64,000 nucleotides of DNA from Oopsacas minuta (lineage: Eukaryota; Porifera; Hexactinellida; Lyssacinosida; Leucopsacidae): assembly GCA_024704765.1 (NCBI GenBank), contig JAKMXF010000061.1, positions 18,700-82,699 of the forward strand. Direction: 5' to 3'. Under the pieces are notes generated by a model that did no database searches, was not told the origin of the DNA, and saw nothing but the letters and a program-made list of their open reading frames with translations. Position 1 is the first letter of the stretch. Every line of letters starts with the position of its first letter. Positions 34,915 to 44,892 of the stretch are shown piece by piece. A program made the position numbers and the translations under genes.

Positions 34915-35485
34915 TAACAGTTCATGTGGCATATATCAAAGTCATAGCCTCTACTTTGTTGTTTCATTCGGAGAATAAGGAAAGTAATTCCTTTTACACA
35001 AACTCAAATATTACAATTGCCTTTCTGCATTTCTTGTTTTCTTCTGAAAAGTTTGCACTTTCTTGTTGTTGTGAGTAGCGCAAATTCCTTTCAACTCTCC
35101 TCTTTCTTGAGGTTCCTTTATCAATTCATCTTCAAATTGGTAGTTCAAAGGACCATCTTTCCCCAGGAGAAGTATTTTGTTTTCAGTCTAGGTATATTGC
35201 ACTTGCATTACATGTATTATTCCATATTATTAAATTATTTGTTGTAGGATTTATTCATTTTGTATCGAATTCGAAATTCTGAATTCTGAAATATTGTATA
35301 ATTATCCATTTATCGTGTATATCAATAAATTAAACATTTCAATCTAACCTCACTAAACATGGAATGTGCTGAATCGGAATTTCACAATTTTGAAATAATC
35401 ATATGTAGATTTAAGTTTTTTATTAATATAAAGTAAAGAAATTTCAAAATAGTTGTAGAAACATGCTTTCAATGCTCATACTGAG
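34915..35485. other. Spacer, no gene seen
   Basis: AT-rich sequence with no recognisable protein match. It does not continue the RAG-like gene. Confidence 0.4.
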
Positions 35486-35660
35486 GCAGTGGCGTAGCTA
35501 AGCATGGGCCTGTCGGACCTGTGCCCGGGAAATAAATATTCCGGCTGTACATTCACATCAGTTCTTCCCTATTAATTGTTATATTACAAATATCAATTCC
35601 TCTTACTTTTTGACTTTATTTACTATTCTATGATTTATTATATTTAGTAATTAGCATAAA

Positions 35661-36989
35661 CAGTATGTCCAATAAAAATCTGGAAATTGGTAATTATCTT
35701 ACATCTAGCATTTTATGAGTTTGATAGTTTGTATTAGACATATCTACTTAGAATTTTATATTCCATTAAGTCATGGTTTTATTGGGAATACATTTCCCTT
35801 ATATTATAAAATATTTTTGCGCATATTTATTGTTGCATCATCATGACACAAACACTCGCTATAATAATTTATATCTGTATTTTCATTCTGATTTAACAGC
35901 ATTTATTCTTCACCATGTGTCAGACTGAGAAAAGGGAACACGCAATTATACTTCTAAAGGGGAATAAACACTCAGTTAAGGAAATATCTAGAAATGTGGG
36001 GGTCTCATTATCAACGGTTTACAACCTAAAATCTCGAATAAGTGAATGTTTGCCAATTGAACGAAGAAAAAGGAGTGGGAGGCCAGGGAAATTACTCCCA
36101 TTAATAACGAAAAGTATCGCACAACAAATTCGGAGAACCCCTTACATTTCTCTTAGAGCTATGGCAGATAAGTGTCCAGTTACCACCTCAAAGAATACGA
36201 TTGCACGTGCTTTGGAGAAGTTAAGGTATGCGAAGCCCTACCCTAGCCCCATTCCTCAACTATCTGAGAAAAATCGTATATCACGACTTGAATGGGCAGA
36301 GAAAATCTTAGTAATGATTGGTAACATGCTATATTTGCCGATGTGACTTCGATTTGGATCGCACGTGGGAGAATTCGCATGTGGACCAAGGAAGGTACTG
36401 AGAGGCTGCGAACAACAGTGAAACATACCCAAAAAATCAACATTTGAGCAGCTTTTTCGTCTGTAGGAACGTTTCCACTATGTATTTTCCAAGAAGTACT
36501 CACAGCAGCTCTCTTTGTGAATATACTAGAGGGGCACTTGACAACACAAACAACTGTTTTTCATGGGTCTGAGTGGTTTTTGGTGCAGGATAACGACCCA
36601 AAACACACAGCCAAACTAACCAAGGCATGCATTGACAAAATATGAAACAAAACAGAATAGACTGGCCAAGTCAAGGTCCAGATGTTAACCCTATTGAAAC
36701 TTGTTCGCCTGGATTAAGTTAGAACTAATCAAACGCAACCCTAAAAATATTCGAGACCTCAAATTACAACTATTGAAAATTTGGAAGGGGATAGATGCAG
36801 ATTTTCTTCGACCTTATTGCGCTTCCATGCCCAAAAGATGTCAGCTGGTTCAGGAAAGTAGCGGTTATAAGATAAAATACTGAAGAACTACTATATTACT
36901 TTAGATATTTTGGAAAACATTGGAAAAATCTTCGATAATAATATTCTTTGAAATGATTTACCTATTCCAGTTTTTTATGGGACACACTG
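35661..36989 (+). mobile_element. Tc1-like element nested in hAT copy 2
   Basis: A 1329-base element. The left end CAGTATGTCCAATAAAAATC pairs imperfectly with the right end read on the minus strand, CAGTGTGTCCCATAAAAAAC. TA follows at 36990-36991, while AA stands at 35659-35660 on the left, probably a mutated TA. Confidence 0.85.
35915..36883 (+). pseudogene. Tc1-like transposase, broken
   Basis: MCQTEKREHAIILLKGNKHS opens the first helix-turn-helix (VSLSTVYNLKSRI), followed by the RSGRPGKL hook and the second DNA-binding half. The frame breaks near 36310. Further on, FADVTSIW replaces the usual FADE(A/S): the Asp is kept but Glu is Val. FLVQDNDPKHT (second Asp) and PDVNPIE (Glu) follow in other frames with stops between. 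The C-terminal DFLRPYCASMPKRCQLVQES and GYKIKY end at 36880. Related to the transposase at 11862-12844 but clearly diverged. Dead. Confidence 0.85.
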
Positions 36990-37019
36990 TATTTCTCGAA
37001 AATTTAACATTAGCAACAG

Positions 37020-38893
37020 CTCGCAGCTAACTTTGTTTACCACTTACAAGAGAATAAAGCTAACTTCTGAAAATGATATTGATATTACCTATGATAATAA
37101 TGACCCTTTTCGGGAAGCACAAGAGCCTGACTTCGTGCCTACATGTGATACTACTAATCTTGTCAGTTTTACTCCAATTGAGGTAGCAACGCCACCCAGT
37201 ATGGCACCAACATAATTATCAATTTCACCTGAAATTCCAATGTCAATCTACAGCCACCTTTAGATATTGCTCAAGGGCCTAATGATAAACCGGTTCAGCC
37301 CAGTCGACATACTTGTCGATTTCCTTCAACATCAGTGGGAACGAAGAAAAGACAATTCAATCCAGAATGGTTTGTCACTTTTAGTTGGTTTGAATACTCA
37401 GTAGAAAGAGACGCTGGTTTCCTCTACCAATGCTGCATTTTTAATGCTGTAAGTGGTAGAACTGAGGATGCATTTAAAAGTGTGGGATTTAAAGACTGGA
37501 AGCACGCAACAGGAAGAGATGGTACCCTCCACTTCCATGGAAATGCCTTACGCACATCAACGCGATGGCTTCATGGCATGAATATAAACAAAATGACAGG
37601 ATTGATACATTAATTGAGAGTCGCATTAATTCGTCAAGAAGTGAGCATATCGCCTAGGCAGACCAAATTTTAAAAGTATCGCCGAAGTTATACTCTTGTG
37701 TTATCGCCTTGAAATTGCCTTTCGAGGACATGATGAATCCGAAAATTCACTGAACAAAGGAAACTTTTTCGAGGTACTGCAAGTTATTGGCTATCATGAC
37801 CCAATTATCCAACATAAATTAGAACATGGCCCATAAAATGCAATATATCGTTCACCAGAAGTTCAGATTTTGTTATTAAATATCATTGGTGACATGCTTA
37901 GAATAAAAATTTGTGATAGTGTACGGAAAGCGAACTTCTTTTCGCTGCTTGCAGAGGAATCAAAAGCTGAAGGCAGGATGGAGCAACTGGCTATTATTGT
38001 TAGGTACGTTGACGACAAAGCAAACATTCACGAGGGATTCCTTACTTTCGTGGTCGCAACTAGTCTAAATGCTGAGAGTTTGATTACTTAGCTCATATCC
38101 ACTCTCAAAAAGCATGGGTTGGATCGTGCCTGCATCGTATCTCAAGGATATAATGGAACTGCTGTCATGTGTGGAAACTGTCAAGGTGTGCAGCAGCGAA
38201 TGAAAGAAATAGATTCCTGTGAATGTATATCCATTGCTATGCAAACAAACTAAACCGAGTTCTCTTTGGCTGCGCAAAGAAGATTCAATTCGCTTGTGAT
38301 TTTTCATATTGCTTGAGGCTCTCTATGTATTCATTTCTTCCTCTAAAGCGCATACGATCTTCGTGTCAATGCGAAAGGAACTTCACCCAGAGAAGCAAGT
38401 ACATCACCTACCAAAGCTATCAGATACAAGATGGACATGCAGGCAAGGTTCTGTTAATGGGATTTGCCACACTTATGATTCGTTGATTGCTACCTTGGAA
38501 GTAGTTCTGGTGGAATAATTCGAGAAAAGGCCTTTAAGGCAATATACCTTCTTCTTCAGATCAAAAGTTTTAAATTTTTGCTATTACTCATCTTGTTTGA
38601 TAGAATATTAACCTGCACTAAGAGTTTATCAGACTATCTGCAGTCTCCACAAATTAATTTGGCTAACGCAACTGATTTAGTTTCATCAACAGTGTCAACT
38701 CTCGGATATTTTTGTGCCGATGAAGAATTGGAGAAGATATTCAGATATTCTGAGAACGTAGCCAGATCCAATACTATAGATATTACAAAATATCAGAAAC
38801 CAAGACAGAGACGACTTCCTCAACACTTGAAAGATTACACCGTCTTTGCACCTACTGGAACAAGGGAATCCCTTTCAAACAGATGTCATTTAT
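37020..38893 (+). pseudogene. hAT transposase (TTF zinc-finger type), copy 2
   Basis: Segments in order: an N-terminal acidic part; RQFNPEWFVTFSWFEYSVER and FKDWKHATGRDGTL (TTF zinc finger, though the expected FCxxC reads YQCCIFN); LLNIIGDMLRIKICDSVRKA; FFSLLAEESKAEGRMEQLAI (first acidic block; the usual ADE Asp is Glu here); ACIVSQGYNGTAVMCG (GQGYDGA-type block); CYANKLNRVLFGC; and KLSDTRWTCRQGS. The C-terminal dimerisation block is missing. Multiple stops and frameshifts. Same general family as 8864-11746, but not a close copy. Confidence 0.75.
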
Positions 38894-39085
38894 TTGCTCC
38901 AGTGTCACCACAGAGGACCATTAAATGCAATTTGGACGGACCATGGAATAGAAAATCCTAAAAATTGAGCTATTATATATTTTCGAAGGAGGAAGGCCGA
39001 GTAAACTCGTCTCGTAGCGACCAAATACGCTAAGAAAATTTGCTGGATAATCCTTAGCCCTCTTCAGGCATTAAGCTCTCGTGCA
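38894..39085. repeat. Palindrome-bearing dispersed repeat, copy 1
   Basis: Shares CAGTGTCACCACAGAGGACC, GCAATTTGGACGGACCATGG, the GAGTAAACTCGTCTCGTAGC joint and an AGGCATTAAGCTCTCGTGCA block with 52630-52845, in the same order. Short palindromes around GTAGCGAC recur in both copies. No coding potential. It could be a non-autonomous Helitron or SINE-like unit, but neither end is defined. Confidence 0.55.
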
Positions 39086-40112
39086 GCAACAGAGCAAGCG
39101 AAGCGCGCCAGCATGAAGAGAGTGAAAAAGAAGCCCTTCCCAAGTGAGTAGATTACTACGTTGGCTGTGGACATTGCGATAAGATTTAGGTTGGGAGAAT
39201 ACGACGAATAGAGTGTATCTTGGCTTCAGGGATTTGATTGTTTTCCAAGAAAACATCTGTTGCTTCTCTAACAGATGAGTAAGAGTTCAGGAAATTAAAT
39301 CCCTCCTTGTAATTCATTATAATTAATTAGCGCTTCTGCCCACATATTGCCTACGATGAATTTTTCCATAATTTTTCAATGCTCCTAAAGTTTCCGTGAT
39401 CACATATTCCAGTGTAAAATGGAATTATCAGCTATCAAATTTAAAGTGTGTAATACTTTGTTTATATTTTAAGTTGAGACTATCCATGTACTAATATTAG
39501 ATGCAATTGTTAGGAAAATGGAATGCAAATCACTGCGTTAGAAGTTGATATATCATCAGAAGTGACTACAGAACATTTCGAATAAAAGGAAGACGTCACA
39601 TTACATATCAATGTACCAGAATATCAAGTCAATAGAATACAAAGCCCAAATTTGATCTGGATAGGTTTTTGAATATTCTGATTGCAATAGTAATATTTTC
39701 CAATGAATATAGCAACATTAAATTTTCATGTTATTTCAAGTTATAGAGGCACTGTGCTGAACAAACAACCTGATCTCGGACTGCCTTGTGGTCATGATAC
39801 AAAATTTATATATAGTTTAGCCATAGCGGATGAGAGTTCGAGAAACTCCTGATTCGAAGTATATGATAAGTAAACTGATAGAGAAAGCGAGAACTATCTG
39901 TTCACTCATACAAAATGGAATAGTTTGTGTTACTGTTATAAATTATGACATAATTTCACAAGAATGTTTTATCTAAAATCGGACAATAACAGACAAAGAT
40001 TTGTTGCTAATGGTGGTCATTTTGATATGCCACATTCGGGGAAATTTTACAGTGTTTGAATACATATAACTTATCCAGTGTGAATCCAATTTGGTACAGA
40101 TATTAGTAATCA
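39086..40112. other. Spacer, no gene seen
   Basis: No recognisable coding sequence or element ends. Confidence 0.4.
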
Positions 40113-40213
40113 GTGAAAGAGTTAGCGTCGTTTGAGTAGCCACTCAAATAGTTTCGGGGAAAAACATGCCCGAAAATATTCGAGTGACCGCTCAACGACA
40201 CTAACTCTTTCAC
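40113..40213. repeat. 101-base imperfect palindrome (foldback)
   Basis: GTGAAAGAGTTAGCGTCGTT on the left is matched, inverted, by AACGACACTAACTCTTTCAC on the right with one mismatch. Pairing continues inward through GAGT..CACTC and TTTCGGG/CCCGAAA segments to a short central loop near 40157-40171. It has no coding content. It may be a foldback-type MITE or a DNA that is transcribed into a hairpin. Confidence 0.8.
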
Positions 40214-40920
40214 CGCCACGAAATATGGCATTTTCTGTAATTTTTGGCCTTCTCTCTTCTCACTTAATTATATATTTATTATAGGCAAATTTTGGATGCT
40301 CAATTTTCATTAAAAGATCAATAGTTTAGAGTAGATCTAGGGATGTATAGAAAAGTAAGTGAATTCGGGACTAAATAAGTTATACTTTTGTAATTGCATT
40401 ATTCTGAACTTTTCCAGTAAGAGTTTTAAACTATAGCATAACTTAAATGATATGGAAGATCAAAAAATGCTTACCCAAATACTATTGGGTAACACCTTTT
40501 TCGTCACAGTGAAACTAATTAAGTCAAATAATGCACAGATTAGCCCTAAAATTCAAACAATGTGAATGAGATGATCGATCTGAGTATTGTGATGCTAAGA
40601 AGCCCCAAGACATTTAGATGGACCGTGACTTTTAGACTATTTAAGTAATACAGTATTTTAGGTTTGATGTTATATTCATCCTGGTCACTCATAGGTGTAT
40701 AAAATATACTGAAAATATGGTGAAACTTTTAGATTAATCAGATTTTGCAGTAAGTTATTCCATGTATATATATTTGTGGAATCTCAGAACAATATTTGAA
40801 AAGAATATGTTGCTGTAAGGCAACGAATCTAATCGAAAATTGGTGAAATATTTGGATACCCAGAGGAAAATATTCGTGTTTGCTTGTCTACAAGCAGAAT
40901 TTTAAATACTTCCAAGATAT
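40214..40920. other. Spacer, no gene seen
   Basis: AT-rich sequence with no supported feature. Confidence 0.4.
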
Positions 40921-41036
40921 ACATTGCTGGCCCAAGGTATTGAAACACCCTGCCACACAATTGACACCTTGCATCAAAGGGATGCCACCTTTGTTTATAT
41001 GCCAAAGATGATTTCTAACAATTTTGAACATAAATA

Positions 41037-42409
41037 CAGTGCGTTCGGAAATTATTGGCAGTGAATTTGATTTGGTTCCATTCACTATCTATGTTAAGAA
41101 TGATCAAAATCATATGATTTCTAATAATTCGGTACTCTCTCAAATAGAATATACATGAGTAACTAACATATAGCTAATAATTTATCTTCTTACCTCCACC
41201 TTTGATGCATAACCGAATTCTTTTGTCCATTGATAGACAAAATGGCTTTAAAAATTCAGGGTCAAATGTGTTCCATATCTCCAAAATAGCTTCTTTCAAC
41301 TCATTTGAGCTATTAAATCTCTTTTTGAGGAGTCTCTTCTTTAGTACAGCCCAAAGATTTTCAATTGGGTTCAGATCGGGGCTATTGGAGGGCCAGTCGA
41401 TCTGATGTGGGACAAATTCCTGTTTCCAAGCCTTTGCTGCATTTCCTGTATGTATAGGACTGTTATCTTCCTGTAATACCCATTGATTTCCGTATAAAGC
41501 ATTACCTTCTTGTATAAGACACTCATTTAGAACTGTTTTGTATCGTTCCTGGTTGAAGTTTTCGGTAAAAAATTTGAGGTTTGTTTTGCCCATTACTGAA
41601 ATGCCACCCCAAATATGTAGCTTCGCTGGATGTTTGAAAGTTGGCAGGTTAATGGGCTGTCCTTTCTTTGTCCATACATATATCTTGCCTGAATTCATCC
41701 ATATAGAGCATTCATCAGTAAAGAACACTTTAGACCAGTTCTGACTCCTCATTCGTTTACACCATTCTATTCGTTTAGTAATATGGAGTTGTGACAAGGC
41801 TGGAATTCTTACTACCTGGCGATATTGTAAGCCTCTCCTCTTCATTTCCTCCGATAGTGTGCTTTTGCCAACTGGAGTACTCAATTTTGCTCGACATTCA
41901 TTCAGAGTGATCCTTGGATTGTGTTGAACGAGTGCAATAATCCTATTCCTATCAGACTTGTGCAATATTTGAGGTCGACCTGCTCCTTTCTTATGAGTCA
42001 AGCTCTTTTTGTCAGAAATAGACTTCAAAACACGATATACTGTCCGCTCTGGTATAGTTAGTCGTCTTGATATTTCAGTCGCTTTTGTTATCCCAGCATC
42101 AAAGAGTTCCTTTATTCTGATTCTATTCTTTTCCTGAGCCTTCATACCAAAATTGTGGAAAAATATTGTTAGTGAAAGTCGGAAAATATGGGTCTAAAAT
42201 GTGTGAACAAAACTAATAAGCACATATTTAATGTCAAAGATCATTTGGGATAGATAAGGCAGAAAATTAGAATGTCAGTGGATCTATACATTATATTTCG
42301 AGTATATTACATGTTGCTATAACTTAGACGTCGTAAATAAGGTTGTTTTAGAATATTTGTAAAGGATAATGAAAATAGTATTTACTGCCAATAATTTCCG
42401 AACGCACTG
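41037..42409 (-). mobile_element. Tc1-like element DD34E, copy 2 (apparently complete)
   Basis: A 1373-base element with the same CAGTGCGTTCGGAAATTATT ends as copy 1, TA at 41035-41036 and 42410-42411, and a continuous transposase gene. Having full termini and an uninterrupted frame makes it the best candidate in the window for a recently active element. Confidence 0.95.
41174..42145 (-). CDS. Tc1-like DD34E transposase, intact frame
   Basis: Binds the element's inverted ends and performs TA-targeted cut-and-paste transposition in the nucleus. The 323-residue frame starts MKAQEKNRIRIKELFDAGIT. It has a first helix-turn-helix (about residues 5-45, with TIPERTVYRVL), a KKGAGRPQIL hook near 55-65, a second helix-turn-helix near 70-105, and the catalytic domain from about 140. 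That domain carries VFFTDECSIW (first Asp), LQEDNSPIHT (second Asp) and SPDLNPIENLW (Glu), with 34 residues between the last two. It differs from copy 1 by a sense Lys at the copy 1 stop and by a four-residue duplication giving LKKRLLKKRF after the catalytic core. Whether that insertion harms activity is unknown. Confidence 0.93.
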   Translation of the reverse strand: MKAQEKNRIRIKELFDAGITKATEISRRLTIPERTVYRVLKSISDKKSLTHKKGAGRPQILHKSDRNRIIALVQHNPRITLNECRAKLSTPVGKSTLSEEMKRRGLQYRQVVRIPALSQLHITKRIEWCKRMRSQNWSKVFFTDECSIWMNSGKIYVWTKKGQPINLPTFKHPAKLHIWGGISVMGKTNLKFFTENFNQERYKTVLNECLIQEGNALYGNQWVLQEDNSPIHTGNAAKAWKQEFVPHQIDWPSNSPDLNPIENLWAVLKKRLLKKRFNSSNELKEAILEIWNTFDPEFLKPFCLSMDKRIRLCIKGGGKKINY

Positions 42410-42545
42410 TATATCACAAACAACAATTGATAACAAGATATTGTTCTAATTCTTGCTAAATCCATAGAATCTTTCTATGTATTCCCGCTGTGTCCCACTT
42501 ATGCCACAAGTTATACAGTGTCCCAATTATTTTGGCCAGGCAGTG

Positions 42546-43439
42546 AATTCTAATTCCATATTTGATATTTCTTCGATAATAAGGTATACAGCTTAATAGA
42601 AGCATAAGTAGACTAATTCTAAAAATATGGCTTTATAAGACTAATATAAATTAGGAAAATGTTATGTTGTATATGAAAGAAATGGATATATTGATTTAAT
42701 GAAGTCACAGGTGTACAAATGACATTAAAGTATTTGGTGCCTTTATGTGCTCCTCAAAAAAACTCGGGCTTAATTAGAATATATTTGCTTAAACAAAAGT
42801 GTTACATTTAAGAGGAGTCGACTGTAAAAATCTAAAAAGAGAAAACAAAATGTTGGCATTAAGAGTTAAACTTGAACACTAAGAACAACTAAATCGTTTT
42901 TTTCTGATATATTCTCAGTTTCCAATCATTGTGCTTGGTTGTCAATGTAGGGTAATTGCCCTACTCCCCTTTAGAATTAACGTAACCCATCCTAGCTGGA
43001 TGCGCCAGTGATAGTTAGTAACCGCATTAGATAAGTAATGCAACTTGATACTAAGCGGATAGCGAATATGCAACGTATTAAAGTAAAGCATACTATGCGG
43101 CCAATTTTTATGGGTTATCATTTATCGGTATTCATTACTTGTGAGAGATTGGTACAGAATACAAGCGGGAAGCTGAAAAATACGCGTTATAGTTCAGACA
43201 ACAGTGTATATTGCATCAAAATCAGAAATACACAAACTTGGACACCTTAACTACAAGGACAGTCAACTCGTATTCAACTCACAATGCCAGTCCTCTGAAA
43301 ACAGGCCTCAGTGAAACAAGCATAGTGTTTCAGTGTGAGCTAACCCAGGAAGTTAAAAACAATTGTCTGAATTAACAAACGAGGGACTCAGACATTGATT
43401 AAAACCAATTTTGGATTTAATTTCATCTGTAGCTCAGAA
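42546..43439. other. Spacer, no gene seen
   Basis: Non-coding sequence. GTAGGGTAATTGCCCTAC near 42948 is a short near-palindrome. Confidence 0.4.
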
Positions 43440-44110
43440 CGAGGATGTTGATCTCGATTGAAATAGCAACATATGTTCCAAAGCTATATGGTGGCGAAGC
43501 TAGAGACCATGAAATGATTGACTCTTGACAGCAATATATCGAACATGGGACATTCGGAAGTGCTCTGAAGCGGTTACCTTTGGACAAGTCATTGTGTTGT
43601 TAGATTTTTGGAATTCGGGAAACGTAAGTAACAATAATGTAACAATTGTGTAAGCCAGAAAGCATAGTCTTCGCTCCAGATAATATATTTTCTGACTATC
43701 GTGCTGGAAATATCATCTCATCTGAAATCTTGAAATTCAAAATTCAGATGACTCAATATTGGTATCGGAATTTCGCATAGATCCACTTCGAAACAAACTG
43801 TGTTAAGGTTATAGGAAATTGTTCCTGAACTACTTGAGAGTCAATATCCCTTAAGTTTAGAGATCTCAGATGGCTTAGATGGCTCAGGATATCATAAAAT
43901 CTACAATCAGTTTGATGGAATACCGAAGTTCAACACCAAATTTTTATCCTTTGGGTTCAAGGTTATTTCACTAATTGACTCAACTGGCACTACTGTTTGG
44001 TCAAATGACATCCCAAATTCATCATTTTACGTACGACTTATTGCATTATTGGCTCAAAGGAAAACCAAGAGAACATCAAATTTCCAATTGACAGCATAAT
44101 TAAAGTTGAC
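43440..44110 (+). pseudogene. RAG1/Transib-like transposase fragment, copy F
   Basis: EHGTFGSALKRLPLDKSLCC aligns with DKGSFSGVLNKVQISKCAYI of copy H. After decayed sequence comes LEISDGLDGSGYHKIYNQF with the first catalytic Asp preserved (43869-43871), then FLSFGFKVISLIDSTGTTVW and VRLIALLA. A shifted frame continues as ENIKFPIDSIIKV, matching YSSVKLIMNTIV. The fragment then meets the 3' end of the OTU gene on the other strand (44038-44110), leaving a fuzzy junction. The second Asp, the CxxC pair, the His pair and the Glu are all missing. Confidence 0.75.
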
Positions 44111-44892
44111 TCCTTTAATAATGGATCAAAACTTGATCCATTACCTGAAAACCCAGCCCAACGAGTTCCAGTAGGGCCCAAAAACACCCAAATATCTATA
44201 TTAAATAACAACGAAGTTGCAAATATCTCTAAGTCAGTAGCCCATTTCCCAACCTTATTCATGCCCATTTTATTTACCCAATCCTGAATCTTCCTAAAAT
44301 TATTTTGAGTATAAACATACTTAGTACGCAAAAACGCATTACAACTCGCACTTAATTTACCAAGCATGTTTTCAACGATAATTGCCCGTAATTCTTTATG
44401 ATAGGTTTTACTACCTGTTATTAGATAAGAAATTATAGAAAAATAACAGTTTCCATCACCTGATATTGTTTCTGTTGTTCCGGGATTATATACATATAAT
44501 CCTTCACCATTATCAATTAAATTATCTAAAGAATAGACAATCTGATTACTATAATGTAGTTTCCATTTCTTACAGGTAGCAATTTTCCATTCAACGTGTG
44601 GTGGACGAAAGCTTGGTATAATATATCGTATTATACTTGACTCTACCAATTCTTCATCAGTAATTATTGACGCAGTCTTAATTTCTGGTGATTTGCAAAT
44701 CTTACGTAACGTAGACAACTTCTGACGCTTAATAGGAATCAATTTATCTTTTACTACAATTTTATCTCTATTAAATTGAGGAAATTCATATGTTTTCGAC
44801 TTGAAATAGCCACAATGCTGTTTCTTTCTCCTGGACCATTCTTCACTACATTTTTCTTCTGAAATATCTCTTATTCGCTTACGACCTTTCAA
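44038..44892 (-). pseudogene. OTU-type cysteine protease frame, downstream part of a Mutator-like unit
   Basis: OTU proteases cleave ubiquitin or similar chains; they occur as passengers in several transposon groups. The frame contains ISGDGNCYFSIISYLITGSK, with the D-G-N-C catalytic Cys pattern, then RAIIVENM, WATDLEIFATSLLFNIDIWV and GPTGTRWAGF. The C-terminal catalytic His block (usually HF or HY) is not visible, and the end reads into DNA shared with RAG-like copy F, so it is probably truncated or overwritten. There is no ATG near the start; the frame is open upstream through the transposase stop (HPRANKILKGRKRIRD). This suggests it was once reached by frameshift or was fused to the transposase. 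Basic N-terminus (KGRKRIR, SRRKKQ) may target the nucleus. Confidence 0.7.

Larger units (their letters stand above)
35486..38893 (+). mobile_element. hAT element copy 2, 3'-truncated, with a nested Tc1-like element
   Basis: Starts with CAGTGGCGTAGCTAAGCATG followed by a GC-rich tract, the typical left end of ZMYM1-type hAT elements. A Tc1-like element (35661-36989) lies between this end and the hAT transposase gene (37020-38893). The gene runs into an unrelated palindrome-bearing repeat near 38894, and no right terminus (GCTACGCCACTG-like) was found beyond it. Confidence 0.7.
40921..42545. mobile_element. Decayed outer Tc1-like element hosting the DD34E insertion
   Basis: The left part (ATTGCTGGCCCAAGGTATTG, then AAACACCCTGCCA) and the right part read on the minus strand (CACTGCCTGGCCAAAATAAT, then TGGGACACTGTA) look like diverged inverted ends of one element of roughly 250 bases, into which the 41037-42409 element inserted. 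A relic of the same family lies at about 14890-14990. Similarity is partial, so this is tentative. Confidence 0.4.
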
